DNA of 64,000 nt from Thermomonas sp. (GTDB lineage: Bacteria > Pseudomonadota > Gammaproteobacteria > Xanthomonadales > Xanthomonadaceae), in NCBI RefSeq assembly GCF_019104945.1, contig NZ_JAHRWW010000014.1, positions 121,425 to 185,424 of the forward strand. Reading direction: 5' to 3'. The translations under genes and the position numbers were made by a program. Under the pieces are notes generated by a model that saw only the letters and a list, made by a program, of their open reading frames with translations, made no database searches and had not been told where the DNA came from. Within the stretch, counting starts at the first letter, position 1. Each line of letters opens with the position of its first letter. Shown here piece by piece: positions 37,981 to 46,605 of this stretch.

Positions 37981-37997
37981 AGCAGGAACCATGCCAA
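37981..37997 (-). promoter_or_regulatory. Sigma-54 promoter of pilA
   Basis: On the minus strand TTGGCATGGTTCCTGCT contains GG and GC ten bases apart, close to the -24/-12 consensus. The predicted start leaves a leader of about 85 bases before pilA. Inverted repeats 45-115 bp further upstream sit where a PilR-type enhancer-binding protein would act. Confidence 0.65.
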
Positions 37998-38040
37998 AAC
38001 TGCAAAGCATGACTTTATTCCTGTTTTGCCTTTGGCGAAG

Positions 38041-38113
38041 CACTTCCCCCTGCCGTCGGCTGGGGAAGTGTACGACACTTTGCGTCACAGGGTGACGTAA
38101 GTTTGCGAAGTGT
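38041..38113. repeat. Nested inverted repeats upstream of the pilA promoter
   Basis: Three dyads are visible: CACTTCCCC (38041-38049) with GGGGAAGTG (38062-38070); ACACTT (38075-38080) with AAGTGT (38108-38113); and CGTCAC-AGG-GTGACG within the second. They occupy most of the 341-bp gap 37884-38224, which holds no gene. Position suggests an activator (PilR-like) or IHF-assisted enhancer region, although the first could also act as a transcript hairpin. Confidence 0.45.
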
Positions 38114-38224
38114 GCGGTGGGTCGGGTTTGTGGGGGGGGTATGGGCTTGTCAGGGTTATGCCGCTGGCCGATCAAAGGTGCTGTGAGGCATTTTGCAAGC
38201 CCGGGTTTTTGGAGGGCTTTTGAG

Positions 38225-38530
38225 TTAGGCCGCCGCTTTCAATGGATGAATTTTTGCCAGCGTAGCGGCCAAAGCATCACGTGCGGTTTCCATGTCGAAC
38301 CGGGCTTGCCCACGCAAAAAATAGCCGTCGGACAAGCCGAAGAAACGGCATAGGCGCAAATCTGTATCGGCAGTGATGGCGCGCCTTCCGGCCACAATCT
38401 CGCCAATACGCTGCGCCGGAACGGCAATCTCTTTTGCTAGCCGGTAGTTGCTGATGCCCAGCGCTTCCATGAAGTCGTGTTTTAGTACTTCGCCAGGATG
38501 AATAGGGCTGAGTTTACGTGTCATGGTCAT
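38225..38530 (-). CDS. higA: HigA family antitoxin (XRE helix-turn-helix)
   Basis: This is a 101-residue DNA-binding antitoxin of the HigA/VapI type. [20 protein letters not shown] is the typical opening, the helix-turn-helix is at about residues 28-50 ([19 protein letters not shown]), and [17 protein letters not shown] closes the domain. The partner toxin immediately upstream is only a fragment, so this is an orphan antitoxin that may still repress its own promoter. ATG 38530 or 38524 are both possible starts. Confidence 0.9.
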   Translation of the reverse strand: MTMTRKLSPIHPGEVLKHDFMEALGISNYRLAKEIAVPAQRIGEIVAGRRAITADTDLRLCRFFGLSDGYFLRGQARFDMETARDALAATLAKIHPLKAAA

Positions 38531-38615
38531 TGATGCGAATGCTGTGCTGGCCTTTGCGGTCACGGTGCAGGGCTTCCAGCTTGTTACCCGGTGGAATGCG
38601 CAAGTCATCCAACCG
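38514..38615 (-). pseudogene. Remnant of a HigB toxin gene
   Basis: One frame reads [20 protein letters not shown] then [13 protein letters not shown], the conserved middle of HigB/RelE-type toxins. It is closed upstream by an in-frame TGA and, after IND, runs into HDT and stop at the higA start, so both the N-terminal half and the C-terminal strand (normally continuing with QWR) are missing. The toxin must be inactive. Confidence 0.8.
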
Positions 38616-38627
38616 GCCTGCAAGTCA

Positions 38628-38693
38628 CGTCCAATCTGGATTATAGCTCCGTCTGATTTGGATTCTGAGCCCGTCCAATTTGGAATCTGCCGT
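38628..38693. repeat. Three tandem 22-bp imperfect repeats upstream of higA
   Basis: On the plus strand three consecutive 22-bp units start CGTCCAATCTGGATT, CGTCTGATTTGGATT and CGTCCAATTTGGAAT at 38628, 38650 and 38672. Twelve or more of the first fifteen positions agree between any two units. They lie just upstream of the higB remnant, so they may be antitoxin operators or the product of slippage. Confidence 0.75.
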
Positions 38694-38788
38694 TCTGCGG
38701 CCTCTTCCCAATTCATGGCTCATGCCCGCGCACCGCTGCCCCCGCTATACTACGCAGATAATTCCATTCGCCAGCTGAGCCTTTGTCT

Positions 38789-39793
38789 ATGAGCATTGAA
38801 CAACTCGCAGAAACCGCCCGTGCCATGGTTGCCCCGGGGAAGGGCATCATTGCAATCGACGAGTCTTCTTCTACCTGTAAGAAACGCTTTGACGGTGTGG
38901 GCATCGAGTGCACCGAAGAGAACCGCCGCGCTTACCGCGAGCTGCTGCTCACCGCGCCAAACGCGAACCAGTACCTGTCTGGTGCAATTTTGTTTGACGA
39001 AACCCTACGTCAGTCCACCAAGAGTGGCGTACCGTTTGCTAAATACATGCTGGACAATGGCATGATCCCCGGCATCAAGGTGGATAAGGGCACCCATCCG
39101 CTGGCCGGTTTCCCGGGCGAGGTGGTCACTGAAGGGCTTGATGGCCTGCGTGATCGCCTGAAGGAGTATTACAAGCTGGGCGCGCGTTTTGCTAAGTGGC
39201 GTGCGGTGATCAATATCGGTGACGACATCCCTTCCGGCACCTGCATCGAGGCCAATAGCCACGCACTGGCCCGCTATGCTGCGCTATGCCAAGAGGCTGG
39301 GCTGGTGCCGATGGTTGAGCCGGAAGTGTTGATGGACGGTAATCACGATATTGGCACTTGCTATGAAGTTACCGAAGTGGTGCTGCGCTCGCTGTTTGAT
39401 GCGCTGTACAACCAAAGCGTGATGCTGGAAGGCACCATTTTGAAGGCTTCTATGGTGGTGGCGGGTAAAGACTGCGAAGAGCAGGCCAGCGTTGAGGAAG
39501 TGGCCGAGTCCACCTTGATGTGCCTGAAGTCGGCGGTGCCGGCCATTCTGCCGGGCATCGTGTTTTTGTCTGGCGGCCAGAGCGACCACGATGCCACCGC
39601 GCATCTGGATGCAATGAACCGCATGGGCCCGAACCCGTGGCCGCTGAGCTTCAGCTATGGCCGCGCCATGCAGCAAGCGGCGCTGAAGCTGTGGGCGGCT
39701 GATATGACCGGCAACTACGCCAAAGCCCAGCAAACAGTGTTTGAACGCGCCAAAGCCAACGGCCTAGCCGCGCTGGGGCAGTGGGAAGGTTGA
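38789..39793 (+). CDS. Fructose-bisphosphate aldolase, class I
   Basis: This Schiff-base glycolytic and gluconeogenic aldolase has 334 residues. It begins with MVAPGKGIIAIDESSSTC, and the catalytic lysine is K219 within EGTILKASMV. The fold and motifs are those of the animal-type class I enzyme rather than metal-dependent class II. ATG 38789 is preferred over the TTG two codons earlier; the ribosome-binding site is weak. It is monocistronic, divergent from higA, and followed by a hairpin near 39816-39840. Confidence 0.94.
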   Translation: MSIEQLAETARAMVAPGKGIIAIDESSSTCKKRFDGVGIECTEENRRAYRELLLTAPNANQYLSGAILFDETLRQSTKSGVPFAKYMLDNGMIPGIKVDKGTHPLAGFPGEVVTEGLDGLRDRLKEYYKLGARFAKWRAVINIGDDIPSGTCIEANSHALARYAALCQEAGLVPMVEPEVLMDGNHDIGTCYEVTEVVLRSLFDALYNQSVMLEGTILKASMVVAGKDCEEQASVEEVAESTLMCLKSAVPAILPGIVFLSGGQSDHDATAHLDAMNRMGPNPWPLSFSYGRAMQQAALKLWAADMTGNYAKAQQTVFERAKANGLAALGQWEG

Positions 39794-39815
39794 GCTTTTG
39801 CGGTAGCGTGTCACC

Positions 39816-39840
39816 AAACGCCGGCCTTGTGTCGGCGTTT
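39816..39840. terminator. Hairpin after the aldolase gene
   Basis: AAACGCCG (39816-39823) and CGGCGTTT (39833-39840) form an 8-bp perfect stem 23 bp after the aldolase stop. The following bases GTGTATATG are not a clean T-run, so termination may be partial. Confidence 0.5.
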
Positions 39841-39913
39841 GTGTATATGAACGTCTAAACCAACGGCACGTGTGGGGCCCGCTGTTGGGCGGGTAGAATC
39901 GGCAACCCGTTGA

Positions 39914-41005
39914 ATGAGTTTCATTATGGCTCCGCGTTTTTTGCCGCTTTGTTTCGCCTTGCTGGCGTTGTTTGGGCTTTCGGCTTGCAATAAGGAAGCC
40001 AAAACTGGTCCCGGTGCAGGCGGTGGGCGCAGTAGCGGGCCGGTGCCGGTGGAAGTGGCCATCGTGCGCGCGCAAGACTGGCAAGACACGCTGCGCGCGC
40101 TGGGAACGGTGAAGGCGCGCGAGGCGGTGACGGTTACCGCCAAGGTGAGCGAGACCGTTGCCAAGGTGCATTTTGAAAGTGGGCAAGAGGTGGCCAAAGG
40201 CGCACCGCTGGTGACACTGAGCGGGTCGCAGCAGGACGCGCTGCTGGCGCAGGCGCAGGCGCAGCAAAAAGAAGCACAGCTGCAATTTCAGCGGCAAGAA
40301 CAGCTACTCAAGCAGCAGCTAATTGCGCGGGCAACGCTAGATTCGGCCAAGGCCACGCTAGATTCCGCCAATGCGCAGGTGGCACAGATTCGGGCCAATT
40401 TATCCGACCGTGTGATTCGCGCACCGTTTGCGGGTGTGCTGGGCATTCGCCAAGTAAGCCCCGGTGCGTTGGTAACGCCGGGCACGGTAATTGCCACGCT
40501 GGACGATATCGCCCATGTGTATGTCGATTTCCCCGTGCCTGAAACCGAGTTGGCTGGCGTGGCAGCGGGGCAGGCCATTACCGGCAGCGTGGGCGCTTAC
40601 CCCGCGCAGCGTTTTGACGGCCAAGTAGATACCGTGGCGGCGCGGCTTGATGCCGCCACCCGAGCCGCCACAGTGCGCGGTGATTTTGCTAACCCTAAGC
40701 ACCTGCTCAAACCCGGTATGCTGGTCAACGTGGCACTGGTGCGCGGCGTGCGCCAAGCGCTGGTGGTGCCGGAACTGGCGGTGCAGCAGATTGGCAGTGA
40801 AACCTTTATTTGGAAGGTTAAAGCCGATGACACGGTGGAGAAGGCCGATATCGTGGTGGGCGGGCGCACCCCCGGCTTAGTGATGGTGAGCGAAGGTATT
40901 GCCGCCGGGGACCGCATCGTGACCGAAGGCACCGGCAAGCTCCAGCCCGGCATGAAGATCGCCGCAGGCGGCGCTGCGCCTGCTGGCCAGAGCGCGGCGA
41001 AGTAA
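39914..41005 (+). CDS. RND efflux periplasmic adaptor, lipoprotein
   Basis: This is the second AcrA/MexA-like adaptor in the window, 363 residues. The signal peptide ends in the lipobox LSAC (Cys at about 25), so it should be anchored to the inner membrane. The lipoyl halves flank a short Gln/Ala-rich hairpin (AQAQAQQKEAQLQFQRQEQL), followed by RVIRAPFAGVLGIR and the barrel domains. A second in-frame ATG at 39926 is an alternative start. The permease gene begins 4 bp after the stop. No dedicated regulator or outer-membrane factor flanks the pair. Confidence 0.9.
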   Translation: MSFIMAPRFLPLCFALLALFGLSACNKEAKTGPGAGGGRSSGPVPVEVAIVRAQDWQDTLRALGTVKAREAVTVTAKVSETVAKVHFESGQEVAKGAPLVTLSGSQQDALLAQAQAQQKEAQLQFQRQEQLLKQQLIARATLDSAKATLDSANAQVAQIRANLSDRVIRAPFAGVLGIRQVSPGALVTPGTVIATLDDIAHVYVDFPVPETELAGVAAGQAITGSVGAYPAQRFDGQVDTVAARLDAATRAATVRGDFANPKHLLKPGMLVNVALVRGVRQALVVPELAVQQIGSETFIWKVKADDTVEKADIVVGGRTPGLVMVSEGIAAGDRIVTEGTGKLQPGMKIAAGGAAPAGQSAAK

Positions 41006-41009
41006 CGCT

Positions 41010-44000
41010 ATGAAGCTGTCTGATCTTTCTATCAAGCGGCCAGTGCTGGCCGTGGTGATGAGCCTGCTGCTGATTGTCTTGGGCATCATGTCGTTTCTGC
41101 GGCTCACCCTGCGCGAGCTTCCGGCGATTGACCCGCCAATTGTGTCGGTGTCGGTAGACTACCCCGGAGCCTCAGCGGGCGTGGTGGAAACCCGAGTGAC
41201 TAAGCCGCTAGAAGATGCACTGGCGGGCATCGAAGGCATCAATACGATTGATTCCAATAGCCAAAACGGCAGCTCACGCATCAGTATTGAATTTTACGCC
41301 TCGCGTGATATTGAAGCGGCGGCCAACGACGTGCGCAACGCGGTAAGCCGTGTGGCCGACCGTATGCCTGAGGAAGCCCAGCCGCCAGAAATCAGCAAGG
41401 TGGAAGCCGATTCTGACGCAATCATTTGGCTGAATCTGCGCTCCACGTCGATGGACCAGATGCAGATGTCGGACTATGCGCAGCGCTATCTGGTGGATCG
41501 GTTCTCCAGCTTGCAAGGTGTGGCGCGTGTGTTTTTGGGCGGCAGCCAGCGCTATGCCATGCGTGTGTGGTTAGACGGCGATAAGCTTGCCGCGCGCGGG
41601 CTAACTGCCGGCGATGTAGAAAGCGCGCTGCGCAATGAAAACGTCGAGCTTGGCGCAGGCCGTATTGAATCTACCAACCGCGATTTTATTTTGCGCGTTG
41701 CACGCGACTACACCAGCGCCGAAGCCTTCGCACAAATGCCGCTGGGCAAAGGCGCAGATGGTTATGTGGTGCGGCTGGGGGATGTGGCGAAGGTAGCGCT
41801 GGAATCTACCGAACGGCGCGCGTATTACCACAGTAACGGCGAACCGGCGATGGGGATTGGCATCGTCAAAACCTCCACTGCCAATAGTTTGGAAGTGGCG
41901 CAAGAAGCCATTGCCGAAGCCGACCGCATTCGCCCCACCTTGCCGAATGGCACCGATATTTATGTGGCTTATGACAGCACCACGTTTATTTCGGCGGCGG
42001 TAGAGCGGGTGTATGAAACCCTGTTTGAAGCCATCGCCTTGGTGTTGGTGGTGATCTGGTTGTTCCTTGGCAGTGTGCGCGCGGCGATGATCCCAGCGGT
42101 CACGGTGCCGGTGTGCGTCATTGCATCCTTCATTGCGCTGTATGCGTTTGGTTTTTCCATCAACCTGCTCACGCTATTAGCATTGGTGCTGTGTATTGGC
42201 TTGGTGGTGGACGACGCCATCGTGGTGGTGGAAAACATCCAGCGCCGTGTCGATTTAGGCGAGCCTGCCTTGGTGGCGGCCAAACGCGGCACCAAGCAGG
42301 TGGCGTTTGCGGTGTTGGCCACTACCGCGGTGTTGGTGGCGGTCTTCTTGCCGGTGGGTTTTTTGCAGGGCAATACCGGGCGGCTGTTCCGCGAGTTGTC
42401 GGTGGCCTTGGCCTCGGCGGTGGCGATTTCGGCCTTCGTCGCACTGACGCTTACGCCGATGCTGGCCTCAAAGCTGCTGCGCCCGCACAGCGGCCCGCAG
42501 GCCGCGCGCGAAAACCGCGTGAGCCTATGGCTCAATGCGCGCTTTCATAGCTTGGCAACGGCCTATCACCGCGTGCTGGATCGCCATATTCACCGTGTAT
42601 GGCTGTTTGCGTCGATCATGCTGGCGGCCGTGGTGGGGCTGGTGGTGTTGTTCAAAACCCTGCCCAGCGAACTGGCGCCCACGGAAGACCGTGGTTCCTT
42701 CATGCTGTCGATGGAAGGCCCAGAAGGCGCGGGTTACGACTACACCGTGGGCCAGATGAAGAAGGTGGAAGCCATTTTGGGGCAAGAAACCGGGCCGGAT
42801 AAATCTATTTTGCGCGCCAACCCACGTGTGCCTGGTGGCTGGGGTGCCAGCGAAGAAATGCACACCGGGCGCGCCATGATCTTTCTTCAGCCTTGGGATA
42901 AGCGCGAGCAAAGCACGGTACAGCTGGCGGCAGAGTTGGAGAAAAAATTCTCCGGCCTCACCGGGGTGAAAGTACGCACCATGGCCGGTGGTGGCTTGGT
43001 GCGCAGCCGTGGGCAGCCGTTCCAGTTGGTCTTGGGTGGGCCAGATTACAAAGAGCTGGCCGGTTGGCGCGACATCATGCTGGCCAAAATGGCGGAAAAC
43101 CCCGGCTTTGTGGGTCCAGATTCAGACTACAAAGAAACCCGGCCGCAGATGCGTGTGGTGATCGACCGTGCGCGCGCGGCCGACCTTGGCGTATCGGCCA
43201 CCGAAATTGGTAAAGCGCTAGAAACTATGATGGGCGGCCGCCGCGTCACTACCTTTGTGGATAACGGCGAAGAGTACGACGTGAAGCTGCAGGCCGAACG
43301 CAAGGGGCGTGACTCCGTAGCCGCGCTGGATGCTCTGCAGGTGCGTGGGCGCGGCGGCGCACTGGTGCCGTTATCGAATTTGGTGACGCTAAAAGAAATT
43401 GCCGAGCCCGGCACGTTGAACCGCTTTAACCGCCTGCGTTCGATCACCCTCAGCGCACGCTTGGCGGAAGGCTATCCGCTGGGTGACGCGGTGGCATGGG
43501 CGCAGCAAACCGCACGCGATAGCCTGCCCGATTACGCGCAGATCAGTTGGAAGGGCGAGTCGCGCGAGCTGCAGCAGTCGGGCAGCGAAGTATTGATCAC
43601 CTTCGCGTTGGCGCTGCTCATTGTGTATCTGGCCTTGGCCGCGCAGTTTGAGAGTTTCCTGCATCCGCTGGTGATCATGCTGACCGTGCCGCTGGGTGTG
43701 CTGGGCGCGCTGATTGGTCTGTGGGTTACGCACGGAACGGTGAATTTGTTCTCGCAGATCGGCATTGTGATGTTGGTGGGGCTTGCCGCTAAAAACGGTA
43801 TCTTGATTGTGGAGTTTGCCAACCAGCTGCGCGATGAAGGGCGCTCCATTCACGAGGCCATCGTGGAAGCGGCGTCCATTCGCCTACGCCCCATTTTGAT
43901 GACTTCCATTGCCACCGTAATGGGCGCGGTGCCACTGGTGATTTTTGGTGGCCCGGGTGCGGCAAGCCGTGCCACGATCGGTGTGGTGGTGGTGTTTGGC

Positions 44001-44144
44001 GTGTCGTTCTCTACCTTGCTGTCTCTGTTTGTTGTGCCTGCGTTCTATGCCTTGCTGGCAAAATACACGCGTTCGCCGGAAGAGCTGGCGCACAAACTTG
44101 ACACATTAGATGCGGAAACCCCGCAGGTAGGCGGACATGCGTGA
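41010..44144 (+). CDS. RND efflux permease (AcrB/MexK-like)
   Basis: This is a complete 1044-residue RND transporter. The first helix is LAVVMSLLLIVLGIMSFL; two large periplasmic loops and a helix-4 proton-relay segment GLVVDDAIVVVENIQRR follow. The C-terminal bundle ends in a soluble tail. It differs clearly in sequence from the permease at 1.8-4.9 kb, so the two pumps are not a recent duplication. It overlaps the downstream methyltransferase gene by 8 bp. The substrate is unknown. Confidence 0.93.
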   Translation: MKLSDLSIKRPVLAVVMSLLLIVLGIMSFLRLTLRELPAIDPPIVSVSVDYPGASAGVVETRVTKPLEDALAGIEGINTIDSNSQNGSSRISIEFYASRDIEAAANDVRNAVSRVADRMPEEAQPPEISKVEADSDAIIWLNLRSTSMDQMQMSDYAQRYLVDRFSSLQGVARVFLGGSQRYAMRVWLDGDKLAARGLTAGDVESALRNENVELGAGRIESTNRDFILRVARDYTSAEAFAQMPLGKGADGYVVRLGDVAKVALESTERRAYYHSNGEPAMGIGIVKTSTANSLEVAQEAIAEADRIRPTLPNGTDIYVAYDSTTFISAAVERVYETLFEAIALVLVVIWLFLGSVRAAMIPAVTVPVCVIASFIALYAFGFSINLLTLLALVLCIGLVVDDAIVVVENIQRRVDLGEPALVAAKRGTKQVAFAVLATTAVLVAVFLPVGFLQGNTGRLFRELSVALASAVAISAFVALTLTPMLASKLLRPHSGPQAARENRVSLWLNARFHSLATAYHRVLDRHIHRVWLFASIMLAAVVGLVVLFKTLPSELAPTEDRGSFMLSMEGPEGAGYDYTVGQMKKVEAILGQETGPDKSILRANPRVPGGWGASEEMHTGRAMIFLQPWDKREQSTVQLAAELEKKFSGLTGVKVRTMAGGGLVRSRGQPFQLVLGGPDYKELAGWRDIMLAKMAENPGFVGPDSDYKETRPQMRVVIDRARAADLGVSATEIGKALETMMGGRRVTTFVDNGEEYDVKLQAERKGRDSVAALDALQVRGRGGALVPLSNLVTLKEIAEPGTLNRFNRLRSITLSARLAEGYPLGDAVAWAQQTARDSLPDYAQISWKGESRELQQSGSEVLITFALALLIVYLALAAQFESFLHPLVIMLTVPLGVLGALIGLWVTHGTVNLFSQIGIVMLVGLAAKNGILIVEFANQLRDEGRSIHEAIVEAASIRLRPILMTSIATVMGAVPLVIFGGPGAASRATIGVVVVFGVSFSTLLSLFVVPAFYALLAKYTRSPEELAHKLDTLDAETPQVGGHA

Positions 44145-44979
44145 GCACGACGGTCATTCTCCTTGGAAATCACGTGCCCCGCGCACCCCACGCACCCCGC
44201 GCCATGAAGCGCCAGTGGCAGAAGCCCCTGTTCACCCCGCACGCGCACAGCGTGACGTAGAGCTGCGTCTGTATGGTTTGAACGCCGTGCAGGCGGTGTT
44301 TGCCAAGCGCCCGCAGGCTATTCGCAAAGTGTATTTGGCTGAAGCGCGTATCCCGCAGTTACAGCCCTTGCTGAAATGGTGCGTGGCCAACAAGGTGGGT
44401 TACCGCGTGGTTGAAGACGCCGACCTGCAAAAGCTGGCCGCCAGCAGCCACCACGAAGGGGTGGTGGCCGAAGTGCTGCGCGCCGAGCCTCTGGCGCTAT
44501 CGAACTGGTTGCGTGATCTTCCTGCCGGGCCGCAATGCGCGCTGTGGCTGGATGGCGTGGGCAACCCGCACAACCTTGGTGCGATCTTGCGCAGCGCCGC
44601 ACATTTTGGCGTTAGCGCGATTTTGCTGCCGAAGCATTCCCCGTTGGCACTGTCTGGTGCAGCGGCACGCGTGGCCGAAGGTGGGGCCGAGTCGCTGCCA
44701 TTTGTGCGGCTGGGACGCGAAGACAATAGCTTCGCGCAATTACGCAGTGCCGGTTTCCAATTGGCCGCTACGGTGGTGCGCGGCGGCGCGGATCTGTTTG
44801 CCACGCCTCTGCCCGAGCGTTTGATTTATGTGCTGGGCGCGGAAGGGGCGGGGATGTCTGGTGAACTTGCAGCCGCCTGCGACCTGCGCCTATCCATTCC
44901 CGGTAGTGGCGCGGTGGAAAGCCTCAACGTGGCCTCGGCGACTGCCGTGCTGCTCGCCAGCTGGGCGCACGCACGCTGA
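44137..44979 (+). CDS. TrmH/SpoU family rRNA or tRNA 2'-O-methyltransferase
   Basis: This is a SPOUT-class methyltransferase of 280 residues. A basic, Pro-rich N-terminal extension (residues 8-40) precedes a substrate-binding domain (LYGLNAVQAVFAKRP) and the knotted catalytic domain with motif 1 NPHNLGAILRSAAHFG, motif 2 VLGAEGAGMSG and motif 3 LSIPGSGAVESLNVASATAV. RlmB (23S rRNA Gm2251) is the closest-looking assignment, but other TrmH-type enzymes share these motifs. It overlaps the RND permease by 8 bp and converges with the serine hydrolase. Confidence 0.85.
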   Translation: MREHDGHSPWKSRAPRTPRTPRHEAPVAEAPVHPARAQRDVELRLYGLNAVQAVFAKRPQAIRKVYLAEARIPQLQPLLKWCVANKVGYRVVEDADLQKLAASSHHEGVVAEVLRAEPLALSNWLRDLPAGPQCALWLDGVGNPHNLGAILRSAAHFGVSAILLPKHSPLALSGAAARVAEGGAESLPFVRLGREDNSFAQLRSAGFQLAATVVRGGADLFATPLPERLIYVLGAEGAGMSGELAAACDLRLSIPGSGAVESLNVASATAVLLASWAHAR

Positions 44980-44982
44980 GCG

Positions 44983-46215
44983 TTACCAGCCTGCAGCGCC
45001 CTGTTCTTCGGTGGCGCTGAAGTTGGAATGTGCGCCGCTGGAGTCATTGGCCACGCCGGTGGCGAAATACGCCACGCCGGTGCCTGCTTTGCGGTCGATC
45101 CATAACCCCGACAGCAGGCCATAGGCATTGCCACTATGGCCCATGCGCGCACGGCCATCACCGAATAGATCATCGCGGCAGGCTTTGCCATCGCCTTGGG
45201 CAAGATGCTGGGTGGCAAGGCCATAGGCGCAGAAAAAACCGCCACGGTTGGGTTCGTCTTCTTCACCAATCACGCCGTTTTCACCGTTAAAGCGCCACAC
45301 CGGCGTGGCCAAAAGTTCAACCGAGGCCGGGCTAAGCACGCGCACGCCATCTAGCTCGCCGTTGTTTAGCAGCATGCGGCCAATCCGCGCCAGCCCACGT
45401 GCGGAAATGCGCAGCCCGCCTTGCGGTGAAAATAAGGTGCCGTTGTCACCCGGCTGCCATTGGCGCAGGTTGCAATTGCCGTCGCTGGCGGCGATCACCA
45501 TGCACGCGGGGCGCTGGCCGTGCAGGTCATCTTTTTGTGCTACGCCGTGTTCGTCGTACAGCACTACCGCATGCGCAAGCGCTGAATCGCTACAGCCCGA
45601 CCAGTTGAAGCACGCATCGATCTTGAGCGGAAACAACACTGTGCGCCGCATCAGTTGGTCGAAACGCTCGCCGCTGGCGCGTTCCATCAACTGCGCCACC
45701 AGTGGGAAGTTGAGGTTGGTGTAGCGAAAAAATGTACCGGGCGCGTGCTGGCTGTCCCAAGCCTCGGGTTGGTCGATGATGGTGTGAATGCTGCTGCCCA
45801 GCGGTACGTTCCAGTAACCGGCGCTGTCGGTGAGGCTGGAGGTGTGCGAAAGCAGCATGCGCAAGGTGATGGGCGTATTGGGAAATGCGGGGTTGCGCAG
45901 CGCAAAGCCCAGCAGCGTGGAGACGTCAGCGTCAAGGTCTAGCTTGCCCTGTTCCACTAGCCGCAGCACGCCGATGGTGGTGACCAGTTTGCTGATCGAT
46001 GCGATGCGTGCAGGGTCGTCGGCGGTGAGTGCGCGCTGCGCGGCAACATCGGCCATGCCTTGCGTCTGCGCACTGGTTTCACCTTGTCGGTCAAACGTTA
46101 CGCGTACGCGGGCGGTAGGAGTCGCGGCGATGCTAGAGCAGCTCATCAAAACTAGAGCAAGGCAGACAATACGTTGTGACAATGAAAGCATTCGGCTTAT
46201 CCGCAATGGGTTCAT
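44983..46215 (-). CDS. Beta-lactamase-family (class C-like) serine hydrolase
   Basis: This is a 410-residue secreted or membrane-anchored serine hydrolase. An N-terminal signal segment (IVCLALVLMSCSSIAA) could be a lipoprotein signal with Cys near residue 26. Active-site motifs are SxxK in RIASISKLVTT, YxN in FRYTNLNFPL and an HSGNAYG element in the position of KTG. This pattern fits the broad DD-peptidase/esterase/class C clan, not specifically a drug-inactivating enzyme. It is monocistronic between the methyltransferase (convergent) and a toxin-antitoxin pair. Confidence 0.85.
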   Translation of the reverse strand: MNPLRISRMLSLSQRIVCLALVLMSCSSIAATPTARVRVTFDRQGETSAQTQGMADVAAQRALTADDPARIASISKLVTTIGVLRLVEQGKLDLDADVSTLLGFALRNPAFPNTPITLRMLLSHTSSLTDSAGYWNVPLGSSIHTIIDQPEAWDSQHAPGTFFRYTNLNFPLVAQLMERASGERFDQLMRRTVLFPLKIDACFNWSGCSDSALAHAVVLYDEHGVAQKDDLHGQRPACMVIAASDGNCNLRQWQPGDNGTLFSPQGGLRISARGLARIGRMLLNNGELDGVRVLSPASVELLATPVWRFNGENGVIGEEDEPNRGGFFCAYGLATQHLAQGDGKACRDDLFGDGRARMGHSGNAYGLLSGLWIDRKAGTGVAYFATGVANDSSGAHSNFSATEEQGAAGW

Positions 46216-46245
46216 TTGCAGGGTAGCGGAAGGAGGCGGAGCCTA

Positions 46246-46602
46246 CTAGGCTTCCGGCAGCAGAAAGCCAGCTTGGCGATGGTGGCGTAGTGTCAATAAC
46301 TCAATCTGCGTGCCGTGAACGGCATAGAGCACGAGGTAGTCTTCAAAGACGTATTCGCGTAGCTCAATGTCGTTACCTAAAAGTGCACAGGCCTGATCCC
46401 ATGCGGCTTGTACGCTGGGTGTACTCGGGTTGCGGTCGAGGAAGTTGCGGCCGATATGCGGGAACTGAGCTAATAGCGCAGGCACAGTGACGTAGGCCTG
46501 ATCGAGTAAGCGTTGCGCAGCAAGTTCTGCACCATGGTCAAGCAGGTTTGCCACGGCTTCGTCCAGCCTGATTTCGTAGGCATTCCGAAGCGTGACTTTC
46601 AT
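46246..46602 (-). CDS. RelE/ParE family toxin
   Basis: This 118-residue protein has the RelE/ParE plan: N-terminal helical hairpin (DEAVANLLDHGAELAAQRLL), followed by strands REYVFEDYLVLYAVHGTQIELLTL and a C-terminal HHRQAGFLLPE in the place of the family's His/Arg/Gln active end. It follows a Phd-type antitoxin with a 3-bp gap, the standard antitoxin-first order. Whether it acts on mRNA or gyrase cannot be told. Confidence 0.82.
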   Translation of the reverse strand: MKVTLRNAYEIRLDEAVANLLDHGAELAAQRLLDQAYVTVPALLAQFPHIGRNFLDRNPSTPSVQAAWDQACALLGNDIELREYVFEDYLVLYAVHGTQIELLTLRHHRQAGFLLPEA

Positions 46603-46605
46603 GTT

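Noticed and set aside
37293..38012. 239-codon plus-strand frame antisense to both pilins
   Set aside because: Gly/His/Val-rich and without an identifiable domain; the minus-strand pilins, terminator and sigma-54 sites explain the region.
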